Source of the DNA: an uncultured Selenomonadales bacterium
Lineage (GTDB): Bacteria; Bacillota; Clostridia; Christensenellales; QALW01
Reading direction: 5' to 3'
DNA: 64,000 nucleotides
Assembly: GCA_905200615.1 (NCBI GenBank)
Contig: CAJKLB010000002.1
Span: 47,501-111,500, forward strand
Both the position numbers and the translations under genes were made by a program. A model generated the notes under the pieces. That model had not been told where the DNA came from. It did no database searches and worked only from the letters and a program-made list of their open reading frames with translations. Shown piece by piece: positions 27,022 to 35,239 of the stretch; the first letter of the stretch is position 1; every line of letters begins with the position of its first letter.

Positions 27022-28557
27022 ATGAGTCAAACTATAACCGTGCCCCCGGAAGCGGCGGGAAAAAAGCTTTCACAGTGGCTTATTGACCAAGGAATTGCTT
27101 TGCCGGCTGCTTGCGGCGGCCGCGGCGTTTGTGGAAAATGCCGGGTCAAAGTTTTACAGGGACAGTTTCTTTTACCCACAGGGGAAATACTTTTGCCGGA
27201 TGAAAACGGAAATATCCTTTCCTGCTGTGCTTTTTGTACAGGCGAGGCGGCGGTTATTGAGCTGGAATCTTCTTGCGGCGGCGGTCTTGTTGATTTTGTG
27301 CCGTCTAAAAATGAAACGGTAAAATCTTCCGGATGGGCTATCGCGTTGGATATCGGTACAACAACAGTGTGCGCCGCTCTCATAGACAGAAGTGAGGGAA
27401 AGGTCATAGAGACATTTTCATGCCTTAACCCCCAACAGGTATATGGCGCTGATGTTATTACAAGAATTGCTGCCTGCGGTGAAGGAAAGTTAAAAGATCT
27501 CCATCAGCTTATCATCAAAAGTACCAACGAGGCCATTGATAAATTTGCGCGGCGATATCCCGGTTATAAACCGGATCATCTGTTTGTTGCGGGAAATACC
27601 ACAATGCTTCACTTGTTTTGCGGTATTTCTCCTGAATCAATGGGGGTATATCCTTTTACACCGCAATTTACGCGGCGTGTTGAATATTCCGGGCAAGCGC
27701 TGGGATTAAAAATCCAGTCTGTCACCGTTTTGCCGTCAGCTTCAGCCTTTATAGGAAGCGATGTTGTGTGCGGTATGCTGATAAGCAATATGACTGCGCA
27801 GGAAGGAGCGTCCTTGCTGATGGATATCGGAACAAACGGTGAAATGGTACTTTGTTCACAGGGGACAAATAAAATACTTACAACGGCTTCAACAGCAGCG
27901 GGACCTGCACTGGAGGGCGCCAATATTTCGTGCGGTGTAGGCGGTATTTCGGGCGCTGTTTCGAGCGTCACTCTCGGAGAGGACGGCAGACTTTTTTTTA
28001 AGACCATTGATGACGCGGAACCCATAGGAATATGCGGAAGCGGATTGATTGATCTGATAGGGGCTATGCTTGCCTTGGAAGTATTGGATGAGACGGGCGC
28101 TTTGGAAGAGGATGTTTTTGGTTTTACAGGTACGCATCTAAACCGAGAGGGAAAAATTATCCATACTTTTGACGCTCCTGTATTTATTCTTACACAAAAG
28201 GATATCCGCGAATTTCAGCTTGCCAAAAGCGCTATCAGAGCGGGAATAGAGGCTCTTGTTTATGAAAACGGCCTTGATTTTTCCGGCCTTGATAAGGTAT
28301 ATATCGCCGGCGGACTGGGTTACTATATCAATATTGAAAGCGCGGTCAATGTCGGAATGCTTCCCGCACAGTTCAAAGAAAAAACGGTTTTGCTCGGCAA
28401 CAGTTCTTTGGGCGGCGCGGTGAGCGCCGCAACCTCGAAAACGAGCATGGATAGACTTGATTTTTTGGCTGAAAGCTGTATTTTGTTTGAGCTTAACCGC
28501 TCGGCTAAATTCAACGAGGCTTTTATTGAAGATATGTTTTTTCCTGAAAGAGAATAG
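27022..28557 (+). CDS. RACo-like reductive activator of corrinoid protein
   Basis: ATP-dependent ferredoxin-type reactivase that reduces inactive Co(II) corrinoid back to Co(I). N-terminal [2Fe-2S] domain with ACGGRGVCGKCRV and the fourth cysteine in SCCAF (residues about 34-73), a linker, then an ASKHA (DUF4445-type) ATPase domain with ALDIGTTTV, LMDIGTNGE and YIAGGLG. Length 511, slightly shorter than archetypal RACo (about 630). I chose ATG 27022 after AAAGGGAAG; GTG 27013 is the alternative. Its presence strongly supports a working corrinoid methyltransferase system. Confidence 0.93.
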   Translation: MSQTITVPPEAAGKKLSQWLIDQGIALPAACGGRGVCGKCRVKVLQGQFLLPTGEILLPDENGNILSCCAFCTGEAAVIELESSCGGGLVDFVPSKNETVKSSGWAIALDIGTTTVCAALIDRSEGKVIETFSCLNPQQVYGADVITRIAACGEGKLKDLHQLIIKSTNEAIDKFARRYPGYKPDHLFVAGNTTMLHLFCGISPESMGVYPFTPQFTRRVEYSGQALGLKIQSVTVLPSASAFIGSDVVCGMLISNMTAQEGASLLMDIGTNGEMVLCSQGTNKILTTASTAAGPALEGANISCGVGGISGAVSSVTLGEDGRLFFKTIDDAEPIGICGSGLIDLIGAMLALEVLDETGALEEDVFGFTGTHLNREGKIIHTFDAPVFILTQKDIREFQLAKSAIRAGIEALVYENGLDFSGLDKVYIAGGLGYYINIESAVNVGMLPAQFKEKTVLLGNSSLGGAVSAATSKTSMDRLDFLAESCILFELNRSAKFNEAFIEDMFFPERE

Positions 28558-28570
28558 GAGGGAAGATAGG

Positions 28571-29116
28571 ATGCAACAAATATTGGAACAATTTATTTTG
28601 AACAAAACTCTGCAGCCATACCCTATATTTCAGTATGCATTTATAAAAACCGAACAGATTGACTTTACACAGCAGGTTCGTGACGCCTGTAAAGCCAATA
28701 TGTGCGGCCGCTACGGAAAGTGTTGGACCTGTCCTCCGGGGGCGGGAGAATTAGATGTTTTGCGCGAGCACTTTAAAAGCTATAAAAACGCGTTGGTTTA
28801 TACCACAAAACATGAACTAGAGGATTCTTTTGACGTGGAAGGCATGGCGGAAGGGCGAAAAATGCATGATTTGCTTGATGAAGCGCTTCTAAAGCATCTA
28901 TCGGATTTAAACCGGCCCTATGAACTGGCAGGGGCGGGAAGCTGTTCTGTGTGCGAAAAATGCACCTATCCCGATGCTCCGTGCCGTCATCCGAAGCGGG
29001 CAAGACGTTCTATGGAAGCTTGCGGTATTGATGTGGTAGCTCTTGCAAGAGAATGCAAGATCCATTATATGAATGGCGAGAATACCGTAACATATTTTTC
29101 AATCCTTTTTTATTAA
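28571..29116 (+). CDS. DUF2284 cysteine-rich metal-binding protein
   Basis: 181 residues with two cysteine clusters, MCGRYGKCWTCPPG near residue 43 and CSVCEKCTYPDAPC near 120, followed by HPKRARRSMEACGIDV. This is the pattern of DUF2284 proteins, presumed metal or Fe-S binders of unknown function. The start ATG 28571 follows GGAGGG; the frame is open further upstream inside the RACo gene, which is not coding there. Position at the end of the RACo run suggests an electron-transfer or maturation role in corrinoid reactivation (inference). Confidence 0.85.
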   Translation: MQQILEQFILNKTLQPYPIFQYAFIKTEQIDFTQQVRDACKANMCGRYGKCWTCPPGAGELDVLREHFKSYKNALVYTTKHELEDSFDVEGMAEGRKMHDLLDEALLKHLSDLNRPYELAGAGSCSVCEKCTYPDAPCRHPKRARRSMEACGIDVVALARECKIHYMNGENTVTYFSILFY

Positions 29117-29127
29117 GGAGATATGCT

Positions 29128-30561
29128 ATGAAAAGGCCGAATATTCTTATTTTCCATACGGATGAGCATAGGGCGGATTCTCTTTCGCCCTATAATAAAA
29201 ATATGATTACGCCTAATATTCAGTCTCTTGCCGATGAAGGAACTGTTTTTATGCGTAATTACTGCCAATCACCCGTTTGTATGCCCAGCAGATCTTCTAC
29301 TTTCAGCTGTCGTTATCCTCTTGAAATAGGATGTCTTAACAACAGCATTGATCCTGCGTTTGGTTTTCCCCAAGATGTTGTGACTTTTCCGGAAATTTTT
29401 GCGGAAAACGGCTATGCAACGTGTTCTATCGGCAAGCATCACACCTTTCAACATGATATTTGGCAGAAGTGGATTAACTGCAACTCTTCCTTTGGGTGCG
29501 TCAATCATTTTGGATTGAAAGCTCCGTACCGAGATGAAGATTATAAGGTTTTACATAGAAAAACAGCGCTGCCGTTGGCCTCGGCAGGAATTTTCCCTGA
29601 TAATGAGGGCGATTGCGCAAAGTTTTGTATTGAAAACGGGATGGAGTTTATTCAAAATTGCGATAAACCCTGGCTTTTGCGCCTTTCTATTGAATGGCCG
29701 CATAATCCCGTGCTTTGTCCAAGACCGTATCACGCGCTTTATCACAGTGAGCAGGTACAAGTAAAACTTCACAGTAAAGAGGATAAAGAAACTCGTTCCC
29801 GCATGGATAAGCGAATTGCTGCTTTTCAGGGGTATGATTTGTTTACGGCGGAAGAGCTGGATTGGATTTGGCGCTGTTATTACGGGTTATGCGCTTATGT
29901 AGACAGTCAGGTTGGCAGAATGCTTGCTTTTTTAAAAGAAAAGGATTTATATGATAACACGATTATCGTATTCTTTTCCGATCACGGCAGAATGCTGGGT
30001 GAATGGGGCGGGGGCGAGAAAGATGTTTTCGATAAGCCCTCTTGGCAGACACCCCTCATTGTTTCATGGAAAGAGCATGTGCCGGTGGGAAAAATTGATG
30101 ATATTACGGAAAATCTTGATGTGGGACCTACGCTTCTTACGCTTGCGGGACTTGAAGATAAGATTCCCGATACGTATCGCGGAATGAATTTGTTTTCCCG
30201 TAAAAAACGTCAATGGACTCTGGGAGCTATTAAGTCCGAATATCTTCCGGATTTGCCCGATACTTTCCGATTGGCGATGACGGATAAAAAATATCGTATC
30301 GATGTAAACTTTGATATTTACGGCAGACGTCTTTCTTTTGAACAGTATGACGGTTCTCTTTACGATTTGGAAAATGATCCGCAGGAGAGTAAAAATCTGT
30401 TCTATGATAGCCGTTACACGGAAACGGTAAATCGGCTTTTGGAGAAACTCTATGAGGAGTTTAATAAAATGAATGTTGATCCCCGTCTGCGTGATCCTGA
30501 ATTTTTCAGATTCCACCGATCATGGGAGGATGTCTGCGGGCAGACAATTCCGAAAAAGTGA
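29128..30561 (+). CDS. Cys-type sulfatase (alkaline phosphatase superfamily)
   Basis: 477 residues from ATG 29128 (AAGGAG 7 bases upstream). Metal-binding start PNILIFHTDEHRADS, sulfatase signature SPVCMPSRSS with the cysteine that must be converted to formylglycine, and FFSDHGRMLGEWG. No signal peptide is visible, so the enzyme should act inside the cell. Conversion in an anaerobe needs an anSME radical SAM enzyme, which is not in this window. It follows the methyltransferase genes after 11 bases, so it may remove a sulfate from the same substrate. A phosphonate hydrolase-like activity cannot be excluded. Confidence 0.9.
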   Translation: MKRPNILIFHTDEHRADSLSPYNKNMITPNIQSLADEGTVFMRNYCQSPVCMPSRSSTFSCRYPLEIGCLNNSIDPAFGFPQDVVTFPEIFAENGYATCSIGKHHTFQHDIWQKWINCNSSFGCVNHFGLKAPYRDEDYKVLHRKTALPLASAGIFPDNEGDCAKFCIENGMEFIQNCDKPWLLRLSIEWPHNPVLCPRPYHALYHSEQVQVKLHSKEDKETRSRMDKRIAAFQGYDLFTAEELDWIWRCYYGLCAYVDSQVGRMLAFLKEKDLYDNTIIVFFSDHGRMLGEWGGGEKDVFDKPSWQTPLIVSWKEHVPVGKIDDITENLDVGPTLLTLAGLEDKIPDTYRGMNLFSRKKRQWTLGAIKSEYLPDLPDTFRLAMTDKKYRIDVNFDIYGRRLSFEQYDGSLYDLENDPQESKNLFYDSRYTETVNRLLEKLYEEFNKMNVDPRLRDPEFFRFHRSWEDVCGQTIPKK

Positions 30562-30664
30562 TGCTATCAAGTAAGGAGTATATTCGATTTTTCATTGATG
30601 ATTATTTATCATATTTATTTAATGATTTTTATGACAATAATGCATAAAGAATAAAGGAGTAAAA

Positions 30665-31828
30665 ATGATTTATAATTCAAATTTTAGTATAGACAACTGT
30701 AAAAGAATTCCCATCGAAACGTCAGTACTCTATGAACCAAATGATTTTTGTGATTGGTTGTATTGTCATCATCCCTATATCATTTCCTTTAAAGGGAAGC
30801 TTTACGCAATGTGGTCTAACGGCAGATTCCATGAGGATTTTCCTCGTCAAAGAGCAATGATGGCAGTAAGCCAAGACGGTATAAAATGGTCATCTCCTCA
30901 GGTTTTGCTGGAGGCACCGCATGGAGAATTTGTTCCTTGCACTCTTTTGCCTACAGGTTTTTTTATAAATAATGATACTTTATATGCATATATAGGATGT
31001 ACGGAAAGGCATATTGATGCACTTATTTCTGTAGCGCATATGAAAGAATATTATGAAAACACAGGGTATGACCATGAATATTTTGATCAATTTTTATTTC
31101 CTCAAAATCAGTTTACACATACAAAAATAATTGTTTTATCAACAAAGGACGGACAGAATTGGAGAAAAGAAAAAAGTATAGAGTTAAATATGTTGGGAAA
31201 TATGCCGCCAATTAAGCTTTTAAACGGCGCGCTTATTTTAGCAGGTCATGGAATAAAGGCAGCAATTTCGCAAGATAACGGAGAAAATTGGAGGCGATAT
31301 GGGCTTTTTAATGAGTTAGATATTGATCAATATACAGATGCCTTTGATAATACTATGGATGTTTGTAAGCGAAACGGATTATTAACCGCGCTTTATGAAA
31401 ATGTAGTTGTTGAATTAAATAATAAATTATTTATGCTCTTTAGAAGTAACGAAAGAGTTTTGTATGTTAGTGAAAGTGCGGATTTCGGCTTGACATGGAG
31501 TTCTCCCCAAAAGACAGCTTTTACAAATGATAACGCTAGATTTCAAATTTTTTCCCTTAATGACGGCCGGTACGCTTATGTAGGAAATCCATTGCTTGAT
31601 TCGGGACGATGTCCGTTAGTTTTGTCAATTAGTAAAGACGGCATAGAATATAATAAGCATTTTATAATTCAAGATCAATTATTTTCTAAAAAATTTCAGG
31701 GAATTGCAAAAGGAGGTATCGCTGCATATCCTTATGCGGTGCAAAAGGATCATTATATTTATATTATTTACTCTGTTCAAAAAGAAAGAATAATGGTGAC
31801 AAGGGTAAGAATAGAAGATGTTTGTTAA
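30665..31828 (+). CDS. Sialidase-fold (BNR/Asp-box) protein
   Basis: 387 residues of the exo-sialidase/neuraminidase-like beta-propeller type. Asp-box-like repeats are seen as SQDGIKW, STKDGQNW, SQDNGENW and SADFGLTW. The N terminus carries YCHHPYIISFKGKLYAMWSNG, shared with the next gene. No signal peptide, so it is probably cytoplasmic. The coding bases are visibly AT-richer (many TTA, ATA and AAT codons) than neighbours, suggesting separate origin. Glycoside hydrolase activity and the sugar are not proven by sequence. Confidence 0.75.
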   Translation: MIYNSNFSIDNCKRIPIETSVLYEPNDFCDWLYCHHPYIISFKGKLYAMWSNGRFHEDFPRQRAMMAVSQDGIKWSSPQVLLEAPHGEFVPCTLLPTGFFINNDTLYAYIGCTERHIDALISVAHMKEYYENTGYDHEYFDQFLFPQNQFTHTKIIVLSTKDGQNWRKEKSIELNMLGNMPPIKLLNGALILAGHGIKAAISQDNGENWRRYGLFNELDIDQYTDAFDNTMDVCKRNGLLTALYENVVVELNNKLFMLFRSNERVLYVSESADFGLTWSSPQKTAFTNDNARFQIFSLNDGRYAYVGNPLLDSGRCPLVLSISKDGIEYNKHFIIQDQLFSKKFQGIAKGGIAAYPYAVQKDHYIYIIYSVQKERIMVTRVRIEDVC

Positions 31829-31909
31829 AAGAGAAGCAGATTAAAAATAATTTTATTATATAAGCCAAAGAATACTTATACGTTTTTATATCGTGGGGAG
31901 GAAAGCGGT

Positions 31910-33016
31910 TTGATTGGAAATATAGCCAAAGAGCCGGCAAAAAAATTAGAATCTCAAAGGGGAACGGTTTATACTCCCGTATCCGGATGGTCATATGCGC
32001 ATCATCCGTCTATTACGAGATTTGCCGGAAAATTTTGGGCAACATGGTCTAACGGCATAAAAAATGAGGATGACTGCGGACAGCGCGTCATGCTGGCTGA
32101 ATCGGAGGACGGATTACATTGGGAAAATATCCGTCCTGTAGTAACGCCCGAAATGCTGGGAGATCCTAAAAAAGTGCTGACTGCCGGCGGATTTTACAGT
32201 GACGGAAATCAGCTCAATCTGTATTACGGATGTTATGGTTATAAGAAAAATTCTTTAAAGGGTGATCATACAACATCAGAACAGGATCAATTCCATGTAG
32301 GTACGCATTTGGGAGTAATTACGAGTAATGACGGGAAAAATTGGAGCGCGCCGCAGCGCTTGGAAATTCAAATTGTACCCAATCACGGTCCGCAGAAAAC
32401 ATCTTCCGGCAGGCTGATCCTTTCGGGAAATGTGATGTTTCCTTACACGGACAATCCGGACGGTATCAACGATTATCAGCTTACCGGAATATACGGGAAT
32501 GCTTTTCAAGGACAACCGCCTTGTGACGATTCGGAAAGTATTCAGTATGTTTCTCAAAAGAACGGTTGGGATGCGTTGATTTGTGAAGGTTCTTTTTATG
32601 AGACGGAGGATCGGGTGCTTCATATGATGCTGCGCAGCAATTCGGATTTTTTGTGGTGCAGTGAGAGCCTGGATGACGGTCGGACATGGTCACAACCGTA
32701 TAAAACGCAGTATTCCGATGACGGAAGTAAATTTCATTTCGGTCGATTGCCCGACGGCAGATATTATGGCGTCAATAATTCACGGGTACGTGCGGGAAGA
32801 AATCCATTGGATTTGCATCTTTCACAAGACGGCGAAAATTTTGACAGACACTTTATCATACGCGATGAGCCTTATGAAAAGCAGTTTGAAGGAATGCATA
32901 AGGGCGGAGCCTACGCGTATCCTCATACGTTGCTGGATAAAGGATATCTGTATGTAATTTATTCTAAGCAAAAAGAGGCCATAGAAGTTACGCGGATTTT
33001 ATTGGATCAGCTTTAA
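31910..33016 (+). CDS. Sialidase-fold (BNR/Asp-box) protein, paralogue
   Basis: 368 residues from TTG 31910 with GGGGAGG about 8 bases upstream. Same family as the preceding gene: AHHPSITRFAGKFWATWSNG, Asp-boxes ESEDGLHW, TSNDGKNW and SLDDGRTW, and a shared C-terminal FEGMHKGGAYAYPH segment. Tandem paralogues with different base composition imply divergence or separate acquisition. Lacks a signal peptide. Only 14 bases before the aldolase gene, consistent with release of a sugar that the aldolase then cleaves. Confidence 0.78.
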   Translation: MIGNIAKEPAKKLESQRGTVYTPVSGWSYAHHPSITRFAGKFWATWSNGIKNEDDCGQRVMLAESEDGLHWENIRPVVTPEMLGDPKKVLTAGGFYSDGNQLNLYYGCYGYKKNSLKGDHTTSEQDQFHVGTHLGVITSNDGKNWSAPQRLEIQIVPNHGPQKTSSGRLILSGNVMFPYTDNPDGINDYQLTGIYGNAFQGQPPCDDSESIQYVSQKNGWDALICEGSFYETEDRVLHMMLRSNSDFLWCSESLDDGRTWSQPYKTQYSDDGSKFHFGRLPDGRYYGVNNSRVRAGRNPLDLHLSQDGENFDRHFIIRDEPYEKQFEGMHKGGAYAYPHTLLDKGYLYVIYSKQKEAIEVTRILLDQL

Positions 33017-33030
33017 GGCAGAGGTAAAAA

Positions 33031-33945
33031 ATGAGTAAAAAGCAAAATTGGGTTACAATGCTGACTCCTTTTACCCAAGAGGGTGCCGTAGATTATCCGG
33101 CAATAGATGATTTAGTAGAATGGTATATTACAAAAGGAATTGACGGTATTTTTGCGGTGTGCCAGTCAAGTGAAATGTTTTTTCTTACCTTGGAAGAGAG
33201 ACTGAAGACTGCCAAGCGGGTAATGGATGCTGTAAATGCCAGAATTCCGGTTGTGGTTTCCGGGCATATTTCTTCTGTCTTTTCGGAACAAATTCAGGAA
33301 TTGCGTGAAATGGCAGGCATAGATGCAAAAGCGGTAGTTTTAGTGACAAACCGGCTTGCGGAAGCGGAGGAGAGCGATGAGAGCTGGATCGCCAACGCAC
33401 GGCGTGTTTTAGAGGCGATCCCTGAGGTGAAATTTGGTTTATATGAATGCCCGTATCCGTATAAAAGACTGCTTTCCGAGCGGGTTCTTCGGTGGTGTGC
33501 GAAGACCGGAAGATTCTTATTTTTAAAAGATACCTGCTGTGATTTAGCCCTTTTAAAGCGAAGAATCGCAATATTGCAGGGAACGGGGCTGAAACTTTAT
33601 AATGCCAATAGTACGACTTTACTTGAATCCCTGCGGGCAGGGGCAGATGGGTTTTGCGGCGTAATGCTCAATTTCCATCCGGATTTATATGTGTACTTGC
33701 TTAAGCATTTTGAGAAAGATACAAAAAAAGTACGGTTGTGCCAGCAATTTGCCACAATTGCTTCCATGATTGAAAAACAGCTTTATCCGGTAAACGCAAA
33801 ATATAGTCTTTCGCTTAACGGTGTGAAAATTACTAATGTATCTCGTGCGTGTTCCGCGCATCTTTTTACGGATACGATGAAAGAAGAAATCAAGCAATTA
33901 AATTTATGTTGGAATACCTTGAAAAATTTGATTGAGATAGGGTGA
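33031..33945 (+). CDS. Dihydrodipicolinate synthase/N-acetylneuraminate lyase-family aldolase
   Basis: 304-residue class I aldolase of the DapA/NanA superfamily. The Schiff-base lysine lies in FLFLKDTCC near residue 167 and the catalytic tyrosine in LYECPYP near 139. The substrate loop usually GTTGE or GSTGE is replaced by CQSSEM, so the substrate is probably neither aspartate semialdehyde nor sialic acid exactly. Gene context (sialidase-fold genes upstream, Gfo/Idh/MocA genes downstream) favours a keto-acid sugar lyase or synthase. Ribosome site AGAGGT. Confidence 0.85.
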   Translation: MSKKQNWVTMLTPFTQEGAVDYPAIDDLVEWYITKGIDGIFAVCQSSEMFFLTLEERLKTAKRVMDAVNARIPVVVSGHISSVFSEQIQELREMAGIDAKAVVLVTNRLAEAEESDESWIANARRVLEAIPEVKFGLYECPYPYKRLLSERVLRWCAKTGRFLFLKDTCCDLALLKRRIAILQGTGLKLYNANSTTLLESLRAGADGFCGVMLNFHPDLYVYLLKHFEKDTKKVRLCQQFATIASMIEKQLYPVNAKYSLSLNGVKITNVSRACSAHLFTDTMKEEIKQLNLCWNTLKNLIEIG

Positions 33946-34005
33946 TTTTACTCAAAACGGCGATTTCAATCAGAAAAATTTTAATATAAAATAAATGATA
34001 AAAAA

Positions 34006-34182
34006 CTCAGCCTGTTGAAAAATTCACATGGCCGAAAAGTTATACAATAAAGCTTTTAAGAGAAGAGGGGGGAAATCTTGTCCTAAAGAGCGCAGGAGGG
34101 ATGCAAAACCTCACACTCCGGTACGATGCATAAAAATTTTACTTTTGTACTTATTTATGAGCAGATTTTTGGACAGACTGAA
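34006..34182. repeat. Degenerate MITE-like element, copy A
   Basis: About 177 bases bounded by imperfect inverted ends: CTCAGCCTGTTGAAAAAT at 34006 and ATTTTTGGACAGACTGAA ending at 34182 (14 of 18 positions complementary). A core at 34073-34109 (AATCTT..AAAGAG.GC..AGGG.TGCAAAAC) recurs at 60070-60106. No transposase frame. The open frame within it (34028-34264) is not considered coding. Confidence 0.55.
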
Positions 34183-34184
34183 AA

Positions 34185-34221
34185 CTATGGGCATCCGTTT
34201 GTTTTATACGGATGCCCATAG
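34185..34221. terminator. Bidirectional terminator-like hairpin
   Basis: Perfect 14-bp stem CTATGGGCATCCGT (34185-34198) and ACGGATGCCCATAG (34208-34221), 9-base T-rich loop, with ATTTTT after it on the + strand. It lies between the convergent aldolase and Gfo/Idh-type genes, directly beside repeat copy A. The remaining bases 33946-34005 and 34222-34378 show no gene. Confidence 0.7.
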
Positions 34222-34378
34222 CGCATTTTTAAAAAAGAAATGCAAGAAAAGCAAAAAATTTTAGGTAAAAAATATACCGGTACTTATAAAATACATCTTT
34301 TGCTTTTTTTTCAAGTGTTTGAAGAAGCAGGTCTTATCCCAGATTAACAGAGAAGGGACAAAGAGATCGTATTTTCTA

Positions 34379-35230
34379 TTATGCTTCCTCCAGCTTTATC
34401 CATATATTCGGATGCTTCAATCCTTTTAAGATACCGTCGCGGATCCGAATTCCTTCCAAAATATCCTCAGGCGAAACAGGACTGTTTTGGGGATTTCGGA
34501 AAAAATCCATAGTATGATTCATGAGCAGCTGAAAAAAATCAGACTTTGCAATAAAGTGTTTCTGTCCACCTGCCCATACAACGGTTGCGCTATAATCTAA
34601 ATTTTCGCATTGATGGGTATAATGAATGGCACTATGACGGTTATCCGGATATTGAAGTACCGCCATCAATTGATTTTGATTTCCGCTGACCATCAGAGCA
34701 GTCGCTCCATTTCCGATAAGGCCGGCGCATATTTCAATGGGATGAATCAATTCAACCTCAAAATTCCAACCGCTGCCGTGCGCAATAACCGATTGTGCTT
34801 TGTGGGTAAGAGAAAAATATTCTTCCGCAAACCGCAGAGAGGAGGAAGAAAAAAACGGCGTTTGATATTTTTCCGCCAACGCTATGATCCGTTTTGCTGT
34901 TTCTGTATCCGGAGCGAAGGTTTTATCAATAAATACGGGTTTTTGATAAGGCAATATCCTTTCGGCGTAGGGAAGATGATTCTGCGGATCATCCGGGGAG
35001 AGAAGAAAGAGATCATCACAGATTTCGCAAACGCTTTCTATGCTCTCAAGCCGCGTAACGCCGTAATCTTTACACCATTGTTCGGTTGTCCTTCCGCCGT
35101 GGGGGGAATCTATTTCTGCCCAGGCATAAAATTCAACGGTTTCGTTTTGAGCCAGCGTGTTTAGAATCCACCGGGGATAATTGTTTGCGTGAAACTCATC
35201 CAAATAATAATCAATAAAGCCTATTTTCAT
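34379..35230 (-). CDS. Gfo/Idh/MocA-like oxidoreductase, divergent
   Basis: 283 residues, distantly like NAD(P)-dependent sugar dehydrogenases. The start IGFIDYYLDEFHANNYPRWI lacks the usual GxGxxG nucleotide loop. A DDLFLLSPDD segment and PVFIDKTFAPD match the family's second half of the Rossmann fold (the EKP-like position is DKT). The C-terminal domain is short. Nine bases downstream of a canonical paralogue, it may form a complex with it or have lost cofactor binding. Substrate unknown. Confidence 0.7.
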   Translation of the reverse strand: MKIGFIDYYLDEFHANNYPRWILNTLAQNETVEFYAWAEIDSPHGGRTTEQWCKDYGVTRLESIESVCEICDDLFLLSPDDPQNHLPYAERILPYQKPVFIDKTFAPDTETAKRIIALAEKYQTPFFSSSSLRFAEEYFSLTHKAQSVIAHGSGWNFEVELIHPIEICAGLIGNGATALMVSGNQNQLMAVLQYPDNRHSAIHYTHQCENLDYSATVVWAGGQKHFIAKSDFFQLLMNHTMDFFRNPQNSPVSPEDILEGIRIRDGILKGLKHPNIWIKLEEA

Positions 35231-35239
35231 ATCCTTACC

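Noticed and set aside
34028..34264. 78-codon open frame within the repeat
   Set aside because: Sequence is shared with the non-coding repeat copy at 59961 with frame breaks there, and it runs through a terminator-like hairpin.
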